A stretch of 64,000 bases of DNA from Acidobacteriaceae bacterium (GCA_030041305.1 JASHOC010000280.1:1-64000); one strand, 5' to 3'. Counted from the first letter of the stretch, positions 50,444-60,206 are shown. Numbers and translations: made by a program. Notes: generated by a model not told the origin, from the letters alone.

Positions 50444-51826
50444 ATGCTCCGCCCGATCTGCCGACGCGTCGCCTACGCGCCTCTCTTTCTGGCCGCCTCT
50501 CTGGCCGCCCTCCTGGCCATCCCGCGGCCGCCAGCGCAGGCGCCCAGCACGCCTCAACCCTCCGCGGCCGTCGCACCCAACTCCCCCCGCGCCCAGGCCC
50601 AGCACTACGTCATCCTCGTCTCTCTTGACGGCTTCCGTTGGGACTACCCTCAGCGCGACGCCGCCCGCCATCTTCTTGCCCTCGGGAAGCAAGGCGCGTG
50701 GGCGCCACAAGGCATGTTGCCCGGTTATCCCTCGCTCAGTCTTCCCAATCACCTCACCCTCGTCACGGGCCTCTATCCCGGTCACCACGGTCTCATTTCC
50801 GACAGCTTTCTTGATCCCCTGCGCCAGACCCGCTTCAGCGCCTCCGACGATCGCGACATCGCCGACGCCTCCTGGTACACCGGCACGCCCCTCTGGAGTC
50901 TCGCTGAGAGCCAGGGCATGCGCGCTGCCTGCCTGGGCTGGTCCGGTTGCCAGGCCAAAATCGCCGGCTTCGCGCCCGCCTATAATCTCCCAGACGACAG
51001 AAAGCTCACCGGCGAAATCCGCATCCGCCAGGTCCTCGACTGGCTCCGCCTACCCGCCGCTGTCCGCCCTCATTTCATCGCCGTCGACGATCCCGCCCTC
51101 GATGCCGACGCTCGCCGCCTTGGCCCCGAAGTCCCGCAAACCCGCGCCGCCGTTCAACGCTCCGACGCCTTCATCGGCCAGCTCAAGGCCGCTCTCGACG
51201 CCACCCGCCTTCCGATCGATCTCGTCATCGTCAGCGACCGCGGCCTCGCCCAGCCCCACGGCGGCTGGGTTGCCCTCGATCGGTTCGCCAGCCTCGACGG
51301 CTTCGAAACCGTCGGAACCCTCCTCTACGGGAAATCTGAGCCCGATCGCGAGCGCCTCTACAACCAGCTCAAGCACGCCGCCGCGGAATTCGTCGTCTAC
51401 CGCCGCAAAAATCTTCCCGCCAACCTCTACCTCCGCCAGAATCCCCGCATCGGCGATCCCGTCATGATCGCCACCGGCCCTTACGCCCTCCGCGTTCACA
51501 GCGTCATCACCGGGAAGAGCGCCGCGCCCGGAGACCCGCCGGCCACTTCGGCCCCCGCTCCGGGAATCGACGGCCTCGACGCCCGCACCCAGCCCGAAAT
51601 GAAGGCCATCTTTTTCGCCGCCGGACCCGATATAGTGGAAGGAAAGATCCTGGCGCCGTTCGAAAATGTCAATCTTTACCCTTGGCTCGCTCACCTTCTG
51701 GGAATCACCCCGCCCAAAACCGATGGCAGCCTCAATATTCTCTCCGGGACCCTGCGCGACGGCGGTGGCCAGCCCGGCAACTCGAGCAATCCCACTGTGT
51801 TTCTACCGGCAAACCCGCCACACTGA
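50444..51826 (+). CDS. Nucleotide pyrophosphatase/phosphodiesterase-like protein with degenerate active site
   Basis: Secreted or membrane-anchored protein of 460 aa in the alkaline-phosphatase superfamily. ILVSLDGFRWDY is the first metal-site strand; GYPSLSLPNHLTLVTGLYPG aligns with the NPP nucleophile region, where the usual Thr is Ser. The other metal-ligand positions differ: the usual PDxxGH reads ALDADARRLGP, SDHGM reads SDRGLAQ, and GDHGYDN reads GIDGLDA. Histidine ligands are therefore missing at all three sites. The C-terminal segment (MKAIFFAAGPDIVEGKI, then FENVNLYPWLAHLLGI) is intact. The fold is clear, but enzymatic activity is doubtful. ATG at 50444 preferred over an in-frame GTG three codons upstream. 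Confidence 0.8.
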   Translation: MLRPICRRVAYAPLFLAASLAALLAIPRPPAQAPSTPQPSAAVAPNSPRAQAQHYVILVSLDGFRWDYPQRDAARHLLALGKQGAWAPQGMLPGYPSLSLPNHLTLVTGLYPGHHGLISDSFLDPLRQTRFSASDDRDIADASWYTGTPLWSLAESQGMRAACLGWSGCQAKIAGFAPAYNLPDDRKLTGEIRIRQVLDWLRLPAAVRPHFIAVDDPALDADARRLGPEVPQTRAAVQRSDAFIGQLKAALDATRLPIDLVIVSDRGLAQPHGGWVALDRFASLDGFETVGTLLYGKSEPDRERLYNQLKHAAAEFVVYRRKNLPANLYLRQNPRIGDPVMIATGPYALRVHSVITGKSAAPGDPPATSAPAPGIDGLDARTQPEMKAIFFAAGPDIVEGKILAPFENVNLYPWLAHLLGITPPKTDGSLNILSGTLRDGGGQPGNSSNPTVFLPANPPH

Positions 51827-51895
51827 TTGCTGCGTCTCACCAAATTCTGAAAACGGCGCCGGAACTCTGGAACCGCTCTGAAGGAGCAAGCACGC

Positions 51896-52816
51896 ATGAG
51901 CGTGGTTTTGGGAATCGATGGCGGGGGCACTCACACCCGCGCCTCCATCGTGGACAACGGCCGTGTCCTGGCCTTTGCTGAAAATGGATCCATCAAACGC
52001 CTGCGCGTCGGCGCCGAGGCCGCGGAGATCCATCTCCGCGCCCTCCTCCGGGAAGCCTTCAACCAAGCCGGCCTCCACGGCGTCCAGGCCGCCACCTGCG
52101 GCGTCGCCAGCGCGACCATGCCCGGCATTCCCGAGTGGATCACCGCTGTCTTTGACGACTTTGGCGTCCAACGCTCCGAAATCGTCGGCGACGAAGTCAT
52201 CGCCCTCGACGCCGCCTTTCAGGGAGGGCCGGGCATCCTCCAGATCGCCGGCACCGGCACCAACACCATCGGCCGCGCCCCCGACGGCGGCCGCGAGTGC
52301 GCCGGCGGCTGGAGCTCCCGTCTCGGCGACGAAGGTTCCGGCTATTGGATCGGCCTCCACGCCATCCGCCGCGCGCTCAACGCCTATGACCGCGAGGAAC
52401 CACAGCAGGTCCTCAAAAAAGTCGGCGAAATCTGGCAGACGCCCACCCTCGAAGACCTCATCAACCTTGGCGACAGCACTCCCGGCCCGGACTTCGCCGC
52501 CCTCGCCCCCGCCATCAACGAGCTCGCCGAAGCCGGCGACCCAGTTTCGGTCGGGGTTCTTCGCCAGGCCGCCGTCGATCTTGTCGCCTTTGTCCTGCTC
52601 GTCCGCTCCAAGCTCCGCCGCAAACACTCAATCGCCGGCGAAGTCCCCACCGCCTGGACCGGCGGCGTCATTGAAAAAATGCCGATGGTCCGCCAGGCCT
52701 TCTTTGCCGGCCTCCACGACGGAGCGCCCGACATGCCCGTCGGCCTATCCGCCGTCGTTCCTCTCGAAGGCGCCCTCTGGCGCGCCCAGCGCCTCGCTGA
52801 CTCGCAAACTGGCTGA
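51896..52816 (+). CDS. BadF/BadG/BcrA/BcrD ATPase family protein (N-acetylglucosamine kinase-like)
   Basis: Protein of 306 aa with the ASKHA ATPase fold. VVLGIDGGGTHTRASIVD is the phosphate-1 loop. QIAGTGTNTIGRAPDGG is phosphate 2, and GGWSSRLGDEGSGYWIGLHA is the signature of the N-acetylglucosamine kinase subgroup. It phosphorylates amino sugars with ATP in the best studied members. It lies 69 nt after the NPP-like gene on the same strand. CTGAAGGAG lies just before the ATG. Confidence 0.88.
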   Translation: MSVVLGIDGGGTHTRASIVDNGRVLAFAENGSIKRLRVGAEAAEIHLRALLREAFNQAGLHGVQAATCGVASATMPGIPEWITAVFDDFGVQRSEIVGDEVIALDAAFQGGPGILQIAGTGTNTIGRAPDGGRECAGGWSSRLGDEGSGYWIGLHAIRRALNAYDREEPQQVLKKVGEIWQTPTLEDLINLGDSTPGPDFAALAPAINELAEAGDPVSVGVLRQAAVDLVAFVLLVRSKLRRKHSIAGEVPTAWTGGVIEKMPMVRQAFFAGLHDGAPDMPVGLSAVVPLEGALWRAQRLADSQTG

Positions 52817-53043
52817 CTTGCCGACTCGGTCACCCGCCTGCCTACCAAAGTCCGCCAAGCTGTCCGAAATCGGACATGCGCACCTGCCTGTGGACAGTCG
52901 CGTAGCCCACACCTGCAGCTGGCATTTTCGCTATACTTCACGCAGTCGGGAACTTACGCTCACCTGTGCTCTGGCAAACTGCATGCTCCTCTTCAGGGCA
53001 ATACTCTGATTCCCCGAGAGCAACGATTGTAGGGGAGGCGGTG

Positions 53044-55476
53044 ATGGCAGGACTGCTCCACGATTTTCGTTTTGCCTTGCGCCAACTGCGCAAGAACCCG
53101 GGGTTCACGCTCACCGCAACGGCCATGCTGACCATCGCCATCTGCGCCAACAGCACGGTCTTCAGTTGGATCAACGGCACGATGCTGCATCCGATTCCGG
53201 GAGCGGCGCATCCAGGCGAGCTGGTAAGCGTCATGCGGGGGCAGTGGAACATCTCACCTGGCCCGCCGCTTTCGTATCCCGATTACCGCGATCTACGCGA
53301 ACAGAATCACAGCTTCGTCGGGCTCCTCGCCTATCACCACGATTGGATCACGCTGACGCATGCAGGGGCGGAGCCGGAGCGAATTTACATCGCCAACGTG
53401 TCGGCGAACTACTTCGATCTGCTGGGGATCAAGCCGCTGCTGGGGCGCTTCTTCCTGCCCGAAGAAGAGACGCGCCCGGACGCTGTTCCCTATGTCGTGC
53501 TCAGTTACTCGTTATGGAAGACGCGCTACGCCGAAGACCCGGCAGTCGTGGGCAAGACGATTGAAATCGCCCGCCATCCTGTCACCGTTATCGGGGTGGC
53601 GCCGGAGGGATTCATCGGAGCCATGCCGGGCATTCGGCAGGATGTATGGGTCACACTCAATCCCCTCGGCGCCAGCCAGTGGCTGATGACGCATCGCAGT
53701 GGCGATTGGTTAATCGTGGTAGGCCGCCTGCGGCCCGGAGTGAGCCGCCAGCAGGCCACGCAGGATCTTGATACGATCATGCGCCGCATCGTCGCCGCCT
53801 ATCCCGACGATCATCTCGGCGTCAACACCATCACTCTCGATCCGCTGTGGCGATCGCCCTTCGGCGCCAACAATTACCTGGCGTCGACGCTGCCGTTCGT
53901 GCTGGCGATTGCCGGCGTGGTCCTGCTGCTCACCTGCGCCAATGTAGCCGCGCTTACTCTGGTGCGGTTCGTGGCGCGGCGCCGCGAACTTGCGATTCGC
54001 CAATCCCTTGGCGCCGGCCGCATACAACTGGCGCGGCAAATGGTTCTTGAGGGAGTTATGATTTCTGTCGGCGCAGCCGCGGCGGCCTTGCTGCTTACGC
54101 TGTCAACAGCCAAGTCTTTCGCGCGCTTCATTCCGCCCAACGCAAATCCCACAGTACTCAACGGAACCGTGGATCATAACGTGGTCCTCGTGATTGCGGC
54201 TCTGGCGGTTTTCGCCGGCGTGTTATGCGGCGCGTTCCCCGCGTGGCGTTCCTCGCATGTGCCGGCGGCCGAAGTACTCAAAGAGGAGTCCGCCAGTATT
54301 TCCGGTGGTTCGCACCGCCGCCTGCTCGGCGCGCTGGTAGCTGCGCAAATCGCGCTCTCGCTTGCCCTCCTGGTCAGTTCCGGACTCTTTTTGCAAACTC
54401 TACGCAATCTCTCCAACGGCAATCCTGGTTTTGAACAGAATCACGTTCTCACCGCCTCGGTGGGCTTGAATATGGCCGGTTACTCGAATGACGAAGCACG
54501 CATGATCCGTCACAAGATTCTCGATCGCATCGCGGCCTTGCCGGACGTGACCGTAGCCTCGCTCACCGATTGGGTGCCGATGAGCTTCACCCGCAAAACC
54601 TCCGATGCCTATCCGGAGGGGTATGCGCCCCGCCCGCATGAGTCTCTCGAGGTGCAAAGGGCCGACGTGTCCGCGCACTATTTCGAGACCTTGGGCATCC
54701 CTATCCTCGAAGGACGCGCCTTTACCCAGGACGACAACGAAAACGCGCCGCAAGTCTTGGTCGTTGACCAGACCGCCGCAAACCGGTACTGGCCTAAACA
54801 GGAGCCGGTGGGGAGAAAACTCTCCATCTGGGGTCGCCTTTTCACGGTCGTCGGCGTGGCGAAAAACTCCACCCACCTGTTCCTCAATGAGCGCTCCACG
54901 CCCATGATCTACATGAGCTACTTTCAGCACGCCGATAACGAAACCATCGTCCAGGTGAAAACCCGCGGCAATCCCGCGGATATTGCTCCCGCGGTGGAGA
55001 GCGCGATCCACGACATCGACGCGTGGATCCCCGTGTTCGATGTGCGTTCCCTGCGCGAAACCACGGAGATCGCCAGCGTTTTCGCCGTCATGGAGAGCAC
55101 CTTCGCAGGGATCTTCGCCCTCATCACCCTCATTCTCGCCGCTACCGGCATCTATGGCGTCGTCGCCTATCGCACCCAATTGCGCACCCACGAAATCGGC
55201 ATCCGCATGGCTCTGGGCGCTTCGCGCGCCGATGTGCTGCGCCTCGTGCTTCAGCAGGGATTCTGGCTGACCCTCCTCGGCCTCGCGTCCGGTCTTGCGC
55301 TATCCTTCGCGCTCACCCACTTCATCGCGGGTCTGCTCTACGGCGTCGGGGCCAACGATCCGGCCACGGTGATCGCCGTCTGCCTCGTGCTCGGAGCCAT
55401 CTCCCTCATGGCCTGCTATGTTCCCGCCCATCGCGCCATGCGCGTCGACCCCGTAGCCGCCATCCACGAACAGTAA
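53044..55476 (+). CDS. ADOP family ABC transporter permease (MacB/FtsX-like, duplicated)
   Basis: Protein of 810 aa. After the N-terminal segment LHDFRFALRQLRKNPGFTLT comes a first membrane helix, a periplasmic MacB-type domain (SYPDYRDLREQNHSF; LSYSLWKTRYAEDPAVVGKT), three helices near 285-430, a second periplasmic domain (about 460-660) and three final helices ending YVPAHRAMRVDPVAAI. This duplicated arrangement is characteristic of the acidobacterial duplicated orphan permease group. GGGGAGG precedes the ATG by 5 nt. No ABC ATPase gene is adjacent, which is normal for this group. Function: probably tripartite export or mechanotransmission. Confidence 0.9.
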   Translation: MAGLLHDFRFALRQLRKNPGFTLTATAMLTIAICANSTVFSWINGTMLHPIPGAAHPGELVSVMRGQWNISPGPPLSYPDYRDLREQNHSFVGLLAYHHDWITLTHAGAEPERIYIANVSANYFDLLGIKPLLGRFFLPEEETRPDAVPYVVLSYSLWKTRYAEDPAVVGKTIEIARHPVTVIGVAPEGFIGAMPGIRQDVWVTLNPLGASQWLMTHRSGDWLIVVGRLRPGVSRQQATQDLDTIMRRIVAAYPDDHLGVNTITLDPLWRSPFGANNYLASTLPFVLAIAGVVLLLTCANVAALTLVRFVARRRELAIRQSLGAGRIQLARQMVLEGVMISVGAAAAALLLTLSTAKSFARFIPPNANPTVLNGTVDHNVVLVIAALAVFAGVLCGAFPAWRSSHVPAAEVLKEESASISGGSHRRLLGALVAAQIALSLALLVSSGLFLQTLRNLSNGNPGFEQNHVLTASVGLNMAGYSNDEARMIRHKILDRIAALPDVTVASLTDWVPMSFTRKTSDAYPEGYAPRPHESLEVQRADVSAHYFETLGIPILEGRAFTQDDNENAPQVLVVDQTAANRYWPKQEPVGRKLSIWGRLFTVVGVAKNSTHLFLNERSTPMIYMSYFQHADNETIVQVKTRGNPADIAPAVESAIHDIDAWIPVFDVRSLRETTEIASVFAVMESTFAGIFALITLILAATGIYGVVAYRTQLRTHEIGIRMALGASRADVLRLVLQQGFWLTLLGLASGLALSFALTHFIAGLLYGVGANDPATVIAVCLVLGAISLMACYVPAHRAMRVDPVAAIHEQ

Positions 55477-55630
55477 CCATCCGGCCCCGCGCATCGACGC
55501 CCATCCCTCCACAGCGGACCCTCTGTGACGAAAGTCGCTGCGCCTGGAAGGGAACCCGGTATGCTCAGATCATCGGGCCTACGGCTGTCGAATCACACCG
55601 CGCGGTCCGCCAGGTCCTCCAGAGGCAGGC

Positions 55631-56479
55631 ATGCAAACACTCGCGCTGGCCATCCCGGCAAAAGCATCCCGTCGTCCCAAAGCCTATCTTCCGCGCGAGC
55701 ACGGGGCCACGGCGATGCTTCTCACCCCGATTTTCAGCGTCGCCCTCCTGGCCCGAACCTGGCATTGGAGTGAGCTTGCGGTTCTTGTCGCAGCCGTCGC
55801 CGCGCTGTCTGCCAAAGATCCCGCTGTCCTGCTGATCCGGCAACGATGGATGGGGAAACAAAAACCTCCTCAGCCGTCCACTGCCCTTCAATGGCTATTC
55901 GGTTGGAGCGTTGTTCTCATCGCCAGCGTGTCGATCCTTCTCGCGACCTGGCCTCTCAAAGCTTTTTTCGCCGTGGGTGCAGCCATCGCAACTTTTGGCT
56001 GCCTTGTGATTCTGGTCAATCTGAAGAATCGCCAACGTTCCACGCTTTTCCAGATTGCCAGCGCCGCGGCGCTTACCTCGACCTCTCTGGCCACATGCAT
56101 TACTGCGCTTGGGTCTATCGCGTCCTGGTGCTGGTGGTTTTGGGGGTTGATCGCGATGCAGGCAAGCGCGGGAATCCTGGTCGTCCATGCCCGGCTCGAC
56201 GCCCGGATTGCCCTCCGCAAGGCCGTGGCCGCAAGCCAACAGTTTCGTCGCGCCGCCCAGGTCGCTCTGGCGTTGCTCCTCTGCGCGGCGGTCGCAGCCG
56301 TCGTCCTCCGGCGCGCCTCCATCGCTCTGGCTCTCGCGCTCGCCGCCGCCGGCTACGCCTTTGACCTGGTGCGACAGAAGGATTCCATCTCTCTGCAAAT
56401 GCCGCTGACCAAGGTGGGCCAGCAGGCCCTCCTCCTCTCGATCCTCTATTCCGCTCTGCTGATCGCGGGTCTCTGGTAA
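55631..56479 (+). CDS. YwiC-like family membrane protein
   Basis: Protein of 282 aa. YLPREHGATAMLLTPIFSVA near residue 20 is the signature (PREHGxxxML) of the YwiC-like family. About nine hydrophobic segments follow to the C-terminus. A cytoplasmic loop has basic residues (IRQRWMGKQKPPQP). Function is unknown; members are often found near nitrate or anaerobic respiration genes, which are not seen here. A 117-bp MITE follows after 94 nt. Confidence 0.8.
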   Translation: MQTLALAIPAKASRRPKAYLPREHGATAMLLTPIFSVALLARTWHWSELAVLVAAVAALSAKDPAVLLIRQRWMGKQKPPQPSTALQWLFGWSVVLIASVSILLATWPLKAFFAVGAAIATFGCLVILVNLKNRQRSTLFQIASAAALTSTSLATCITALGSIASWCWWFWGLIAMQASAGILVVHARLDARIALRKAVAASQQFRRAAQVALALLLCAAVAAVVLRRASIALALALAAAGYAFDLVRQKDSISLQMPLTKVGQQALLLSILYSALLIAGLW

Positions 56480-56573
56480 GGAGAAATCGACGCCTGCTGG
56501 CGGCTGTATCCGACGCAATTTCCGGTGAGCCCACCGTACCGAACTGGTCTTCGAGCCAGTTGGGTCAACCGTT

Positions 56574-56690
56574 TACGGCGGTTCTCCAATTCCCGTGAAG
56601 TTTTGAGGGGCGTGCCGGGTGGCGTTTTCTTGGGAAAAACGCCACTCAACGTTCGAGGTTCTGCTCTACACCAATTGGAGAACCGCTATA
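56574..56690. mobile_element. 117-bp MITE, copy C, intergenic
   Basis: Near-identical to copies A and B (a few substitutions, such as GTGAAG for GTGGAG), with the same 18-bp termini, TA flanks and central hairpin. It lies between the YwiC-like and bicupin genes and interrupts no recognised gene. Confidence 0.9.
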
Positions 56691-56849
56691 GCAAACGATC
56701 TGGACCTCACGGGTCGCCTGATGGCTCGCGTGTATCATGCAGGTACAATGGGGACCGCACCACCGGCACGTTCGGGGATTCTTGCGCCCTTGGTCGGGCG
56801 TAGGGCGCAATGGTCCAGTTTCTTTACTCCTACATAAAGGATGCCCATC

Positions 56850-57833
56850 ATGCGGTTACCGGCCACCAGCCCATCCACACGCCTCACCCTCTCCGCTGTC
56901 TTGTTCTTTGCCGCCCTGGGAGCGGCTTGCGCGCAATCGGCGAGCCAGAAGGTGTTTTATTTTCCCAAGCCCATCCAGCCCACGCCCTATCGTGCGCCCA
57001 TGCAGCCGTATATCCGGTTTGCGGACTTGACCGCGCGGCACAAGGGGCAGGATAACTGGAGTGAAACCGTAGTCGCCGATGATTACAACCGTGTCGACGT
57101 GATTTCTGCGGCGCCCGGCTCCCAGGTCGGTCTGCATCTGCATGCCGACTCTCCGGAATACTGGTACGTCGAGCAAGGCGAGATCCGGTTTGAGATCGAC
57201 GACCCGCCAGGAGAGCCCCATTCGATCGAAGCGAAACCGGGCTGGCTCGTCTTCTGCCCGGAGCGTATGCTCCACTCGCTCGAGGTCGTCGGCGCCGAGG
57301 CTGCCATCCGCGTACAAGTCACCCTGGCCGAGGCCAGCTCGATTTACGCAGAAAAGCCAGACCAGCCGCCACCCGGCACAAACTATGTACGCGCGACCGT
57401 ATGGACGTATCCCAATCCGGACGATGTGCCCAATCCGCATGGAGAGCCGGACCGTCTGAGCTTTGACTTGGATAAAATGCTCGCCCTGCATGCGCCCAAG
57501 CGCGAGTGGAGCGATCTCGTCATTATGCGCAATCGGGCGCACGCGAATATCATCTGCAGCGATGCCGAAGACGTGAAGCCGAAACCTGGAGACTGGGGGC
57601 ACTTCCATGACTTTCCGGAAACGTGGATCCTGATGCGCGGTCAATACCGGTATACGATCGAGGGCGTGCCGTCCTTCACCGTCGCCGAAGGCGATATCGT
57701 CTATGCGCCTTCGACTCGTTGGCACCAGATGCTTCCGGTGGGTGACGGACCGGCCTGCCGGCTGGCAATGACCCCGTTTCCCGATGGAAATCACTTATTC
57801 GATCCGCCTGGGGGCGCAGCAAGCGGCAAATAG
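56850..57833 (+). CDS. Secreted bicupin protein
   Basis: Protein of 327 aa from the ATG at 56850 (AAAGG 9 nt upstream; another ATG at 56841 is too close to it). A signal peptide ends near CAQSAS. Two cupin barrels follow: VGLHLHADSPEYWYVEQGEI (His-x-His and Glu) near residue 95, and WGHFHDFPETWILMRGQYRY (His-x-His and Glu) near 250, with later GWLVFCPERMLHSLE and YAPSTRWHQML each supplying the third His. Both sites look able to bind a metal. The enzymatic role is unknown; secreted bicupins include sugar isomerases and dioxygenases. Confidence 0.85.
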   Translation: MRLPATSPSTRLTLSAVLFFAALGAACAQSASQKVFYFPKPIQPTPYRAPMQPYIRFADLTARHKGQDNWSETVVADDYNRVDVISAAPGSQVGLHLHADSPEYWYVEQGEIRFEIDDPPGEPHSIEAKPGWLVFCPERMLHSLEVVGAEAAIRVQVTLAEASSIYAEKPDQPPPGTNYVRATVWTYPNPDDVPNPHGEPDRLSFDLDKMLALHAPKREWSDLVIMRNRAHANIICSDAEDVKPKPGDWGHFHDFPETWILMRGQYRYTIEGVPSFTVAEGDIVYAPSTRWHQMLPVGDGPACRLAMTPFPDGNHLFDPPGGAASGK

Positions 57834-58041
57834 ACCGCATTTTCCCAAGACCGGACGGCGAACCGGTCAGCGGATTCGCCGGATTCCTCCCTGAACATCC
57901 GCGCCGGCCGCCTGTGAGAAACTGAAGGTGGGCCGCTCCCCGGTGCGGCCACGTTGAACATCTCATCCCGAGCTCGCTGGCCGGCTGTCGCGGGGCGCCG
58001 CGCCCGGTCGGAGCGCAGAAACCCAGTCGAAAAACGAAAAA

Positions 58042-59640
58042 ATGATCAGTGTCAGCAATGTCACCATGCGCTACGGCTCGAAGGTGCTGTTTGAAGAGGT
58101 CACCACGACCTTCACCTCCGGCCGCCGCTATGGCCTCACCGGCCCCAATGGCGCCGGCAAAACCACCTTTATGAAAATCCTCAGCGGCGAACTCGATGCG
58201 CAGAAGGGCGCAGTCGTCCGTCCCCGCAAAGTCGGCATCCTCCGCCAGGATCAGTTCGCTTTCGACGCCTACCGCGTCCTCGACACCGTCATCATGGGCA
58301 ACGTCGCCCTCTGGAACGCCCTCGCGGAGCGCGACCGCATCTACGAGAAAGCCGAAATGACCGACGAGGACGGCATGCGGCTCGGCGAGCTCGAAGGCGC
58401 CATCGGCGATGAGGACGGCTACACCGCCGAGTCCGACGCCGCCGTGCTTCTCGATGGGCTCGACATTCCCGAAGCCCTCCACGAGCGCAAAATGGGCGAG
58501 CTGCAAGGCGGCCAAAAGGTGCGGGTGTTGCTCGCCCAAGCCCTTTTCGGCAAGCCCGAAGCCCTGCTCCTCGACGAGCCCACCAACTACCTCGATCTCG
58601 ATTCCATTCACTGGCTTCAGGATTTCCTCTTGAGCTACGACGGCACGCTTATCACCATCTCCCATGACCGCCATTTCCTCAACAGCGTCACCACCCACAC
58701 CGCCGACATCGACTACCAGACCATCATCACCTACACCGGCGGCTACGACGACATGGTGATGGCCAAGACCCAGATCCGCTCCCGCCTCGAGGCGGAAAAC
58801 GCGCAACGCGAGAAAAAGATCGCCCAGCTTAACGAATTCATCGCTCGCTTCGCCGCCGGCACGCGCTCCAGCCAGGTCACCAGCCGCCGCAAAGAGGTTG
58901 AGCGCCTCCAAACCAATGAACTCGCGCGCTCCAACATCCAGCGCCCCTATATCCGTTTCGATCAAGCGCGGCCCAGCGGCAAGCATGTGTTGGAGTTCAA
59001 GCAACTCACGAAATTTTACGCCGATCTGAAGGTTCTGGACGGATTCTCCGCCAGCCTCCTGCGCGGCGAAAAAATATGCCTCATGGGCCGCAACGGCGCG
59101 GGCAAGACCACCCTGCTCAAAAGCCTGCTGGCTAATTACCCGGGACTCGCCGACCCCAACTTCACCCTCGACTCCGGCGCTGTTTTCTGGGGACATGAAG
59201 CGCAGGTCGGCTATTTCCCTCAGGACGTGGGCTCAACCATTGAACACGGCCTCACCGTAGCAGAGTGGCTGCATCAATGGAAGCCCGACGCCCACATCGA
59301 AGATATTCGCGGCATCCTCGGCCAGATGCTCTTCAGCGGCGAAGAAGGCGCCAAACCCACTGAGGCGCTTTCCGGCGGTGAGCAGGCCCGGCTGGCCTTT
59401 TGCAAACTCATCCTCACTAAGCCCAACATCCTCATCTTCGACGAGCCCACCAATCACCTCGATCTCGAAGCCATCAACGCCCTCAACATTGCCCTCCAGC
59501 GCTATGAGGGCACGGTCCTGCTGGTCACCCACGACCACGACCTCATCGACGAGGTCGCCACCCGCCTCTGGGTTTTCCATGAACATCAAATTGAGGATTT
59601 TCAAGGACCGTATGAAGAATGGAAAGGTAAACACAACTGA
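58042..59640 (+). CDS. ABC-F family ATPase (YbiT-like)
   Basis: Protein of 532 aa with two ABC domains and no membrane helix. Domain 1: Walker A GPNGAGKTT, signature LQGGQKVRVLLAQALF (lacking the usual first Ser), Walker B LLLDEPTNYLDLDS. A charged linker (about 240-320; AENAQREKKIAQLNEFIARF) separates it from domain 2: GRNGAGKTT, LSGGEQARLAF and LIFDEPTNHLDLEA. ABC-F proteins bind ribosomes and act in translation control or antibiotic resistance; length and linker best fit the YbiT group. The upstream spacer (57834-58041) has GC-rich hairpins but no clear promoter. Confidence 0.93.
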   Translation: MISVSNVTMRYGSKVLFEEVTTTFTSGRRYGLTGPNGAGKTTFMKILSGELDAQKGAVVRPRKVGILRQDQFAFDAYRVLDTVIMGNVALWNALAERDRIYEKAEMTDEDGMRLGELEGAIGDEDGYTAESDAAVLLDGLDIPEALHERKMGELQGGQKVRVLLAQALFGKPEALLLDEPTNYLDLDSIHWLQDFLLSYDGTLITISHDRHFLNSVTTHTADIDYQTIITYTGGYDDMVMAKTQIRSRLEAENAQREKKIAQLNEFIARFAAGTRSSQVTSRRKEVERLQTNELARSNIQRPYIRFDQARPSGKHVLEFKQLTKFYADLKVLDGFSASLLRGEKICLMGRNGAGKTTLLKSLLANYPGLADPNFTLDSGAVFWGHEAQVGYFPQDVGSTIEHGLTVAEWLHQWKPDAHIEDIRGILGQMLFSGEEGAKPTEALSGGEQARLAFCKLILTKPNILIFDEPTNHLDLEAINALNIALQRYEGTVLLVTHDHDLIDEVATRLWVFHEHQIEDFQGPYEEWKGKHN

Positions 59641-59647
59641 ATGCAAG

Positions 59648-59760
59648 TAGTTATCAGTTCTCAGTCGTCGGTTTTCGGGGGTAGAATTAGCGCTCAGCCC
59701 CCATCAGCTGCTGCTCTCTGATCTCTGCTTTCTGTTCCCTGTTCCCTGTCTCTTCACCCC
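59648..59760 (+). repeat. Heptanucleotide repeat tracts between the ABC-F and CBS genes
   Basis: Two tracts. 59648-59675 has four units (AGTTATC, AGTTCTC, AGTCGTC, GGTTTTC). 59712-59760 has seven (TGCTCTC, TGATCTC, TGCTTTC, TGTTCCC, TGTTCCC, TGTCTCT, TCACCCC) and reaches the stop codon of the CBS gene. Period and consensus match the tract at the end of sdhC. Confidence 0.8.
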
Positions 59761-60206
59761 GGATACGTGCCCGTAATGTAGCCCTGCAGCTCCTCAATCG
59801 CCTGCTGCTGCCCCGAAATCACCCATTTCACCAGGTCGCCGATCGAGATAATCCCGACCACGTCCTCGCCCTGCAATACCGGCAGATGGCGAAAATGGTG
59901 CTCCGTCATGATGCCCATGCACTCGTCCACGGTGTGCTGCGGGCTGACATAAAACACCGGACTGGTCATGATCTCCTTCACCAATGTCTCACGGGAATGG
60001 CGGCCCATCAGCACGCCCTTGCGCGCAAAGTCGCGCTCGGAAAAGATGCCCACCAGGCGGCCTGCGGAAAGCACCAGCAAAGCCCCAACGTCGTACTCGG
60101 CCAACATGCCGATAGCCTCATACACCGATTGCTCCGGCTTTACCGAAAGGATCTTGTTCATTGCTTTGCTCTTGAGCACCAATCCAATGGTGTCGGTGAT
60201 CTTCAT
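59754..60206 (-). CDS. Tandem CBS domain protein
   Basis: Protein of 150 aa made of two CBS domains (about 18-75 and 83-140): [20 protein letters not shown] with [11 protein letters not shown], then [20 protein letters not shown] with [11 protein letters not shown]. Such stand-alone pairs bind adenosyl ligands (AMP, ATP, SAM) and sense energy status; partner unknown. A heptad repeat tract ends at its stop codon. Upstream, an inverted repeat CTTGCCGA / TCGGCAAG (60273-60300) with a 12-nt loop may be regulatory. Confidence 0.9.
   Translation of the reverse strand: MKITDTIGLVLKSKAMNKILSVKPEQSVYEAIGMLAEYDVGALLVLSAGRLVGIFSERDFARKGVLMGRHSRETLVKEIMTSPVFYVSPQHTVDECMGIMTEHHFRHLPVLQGEDVVGIISIGDLVKWVISGQQQAIEELQGYITGTYPG

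Noticed and set aside
57676-59196. A 506-codon open frame on the minus strand
   Set aside because: It is antisense to the clearly coding ABC-F and bicupin genes; the composition (long Gly/Ala/Glu runs) is the usual shadow of a GC-rich gene and shows no domain.
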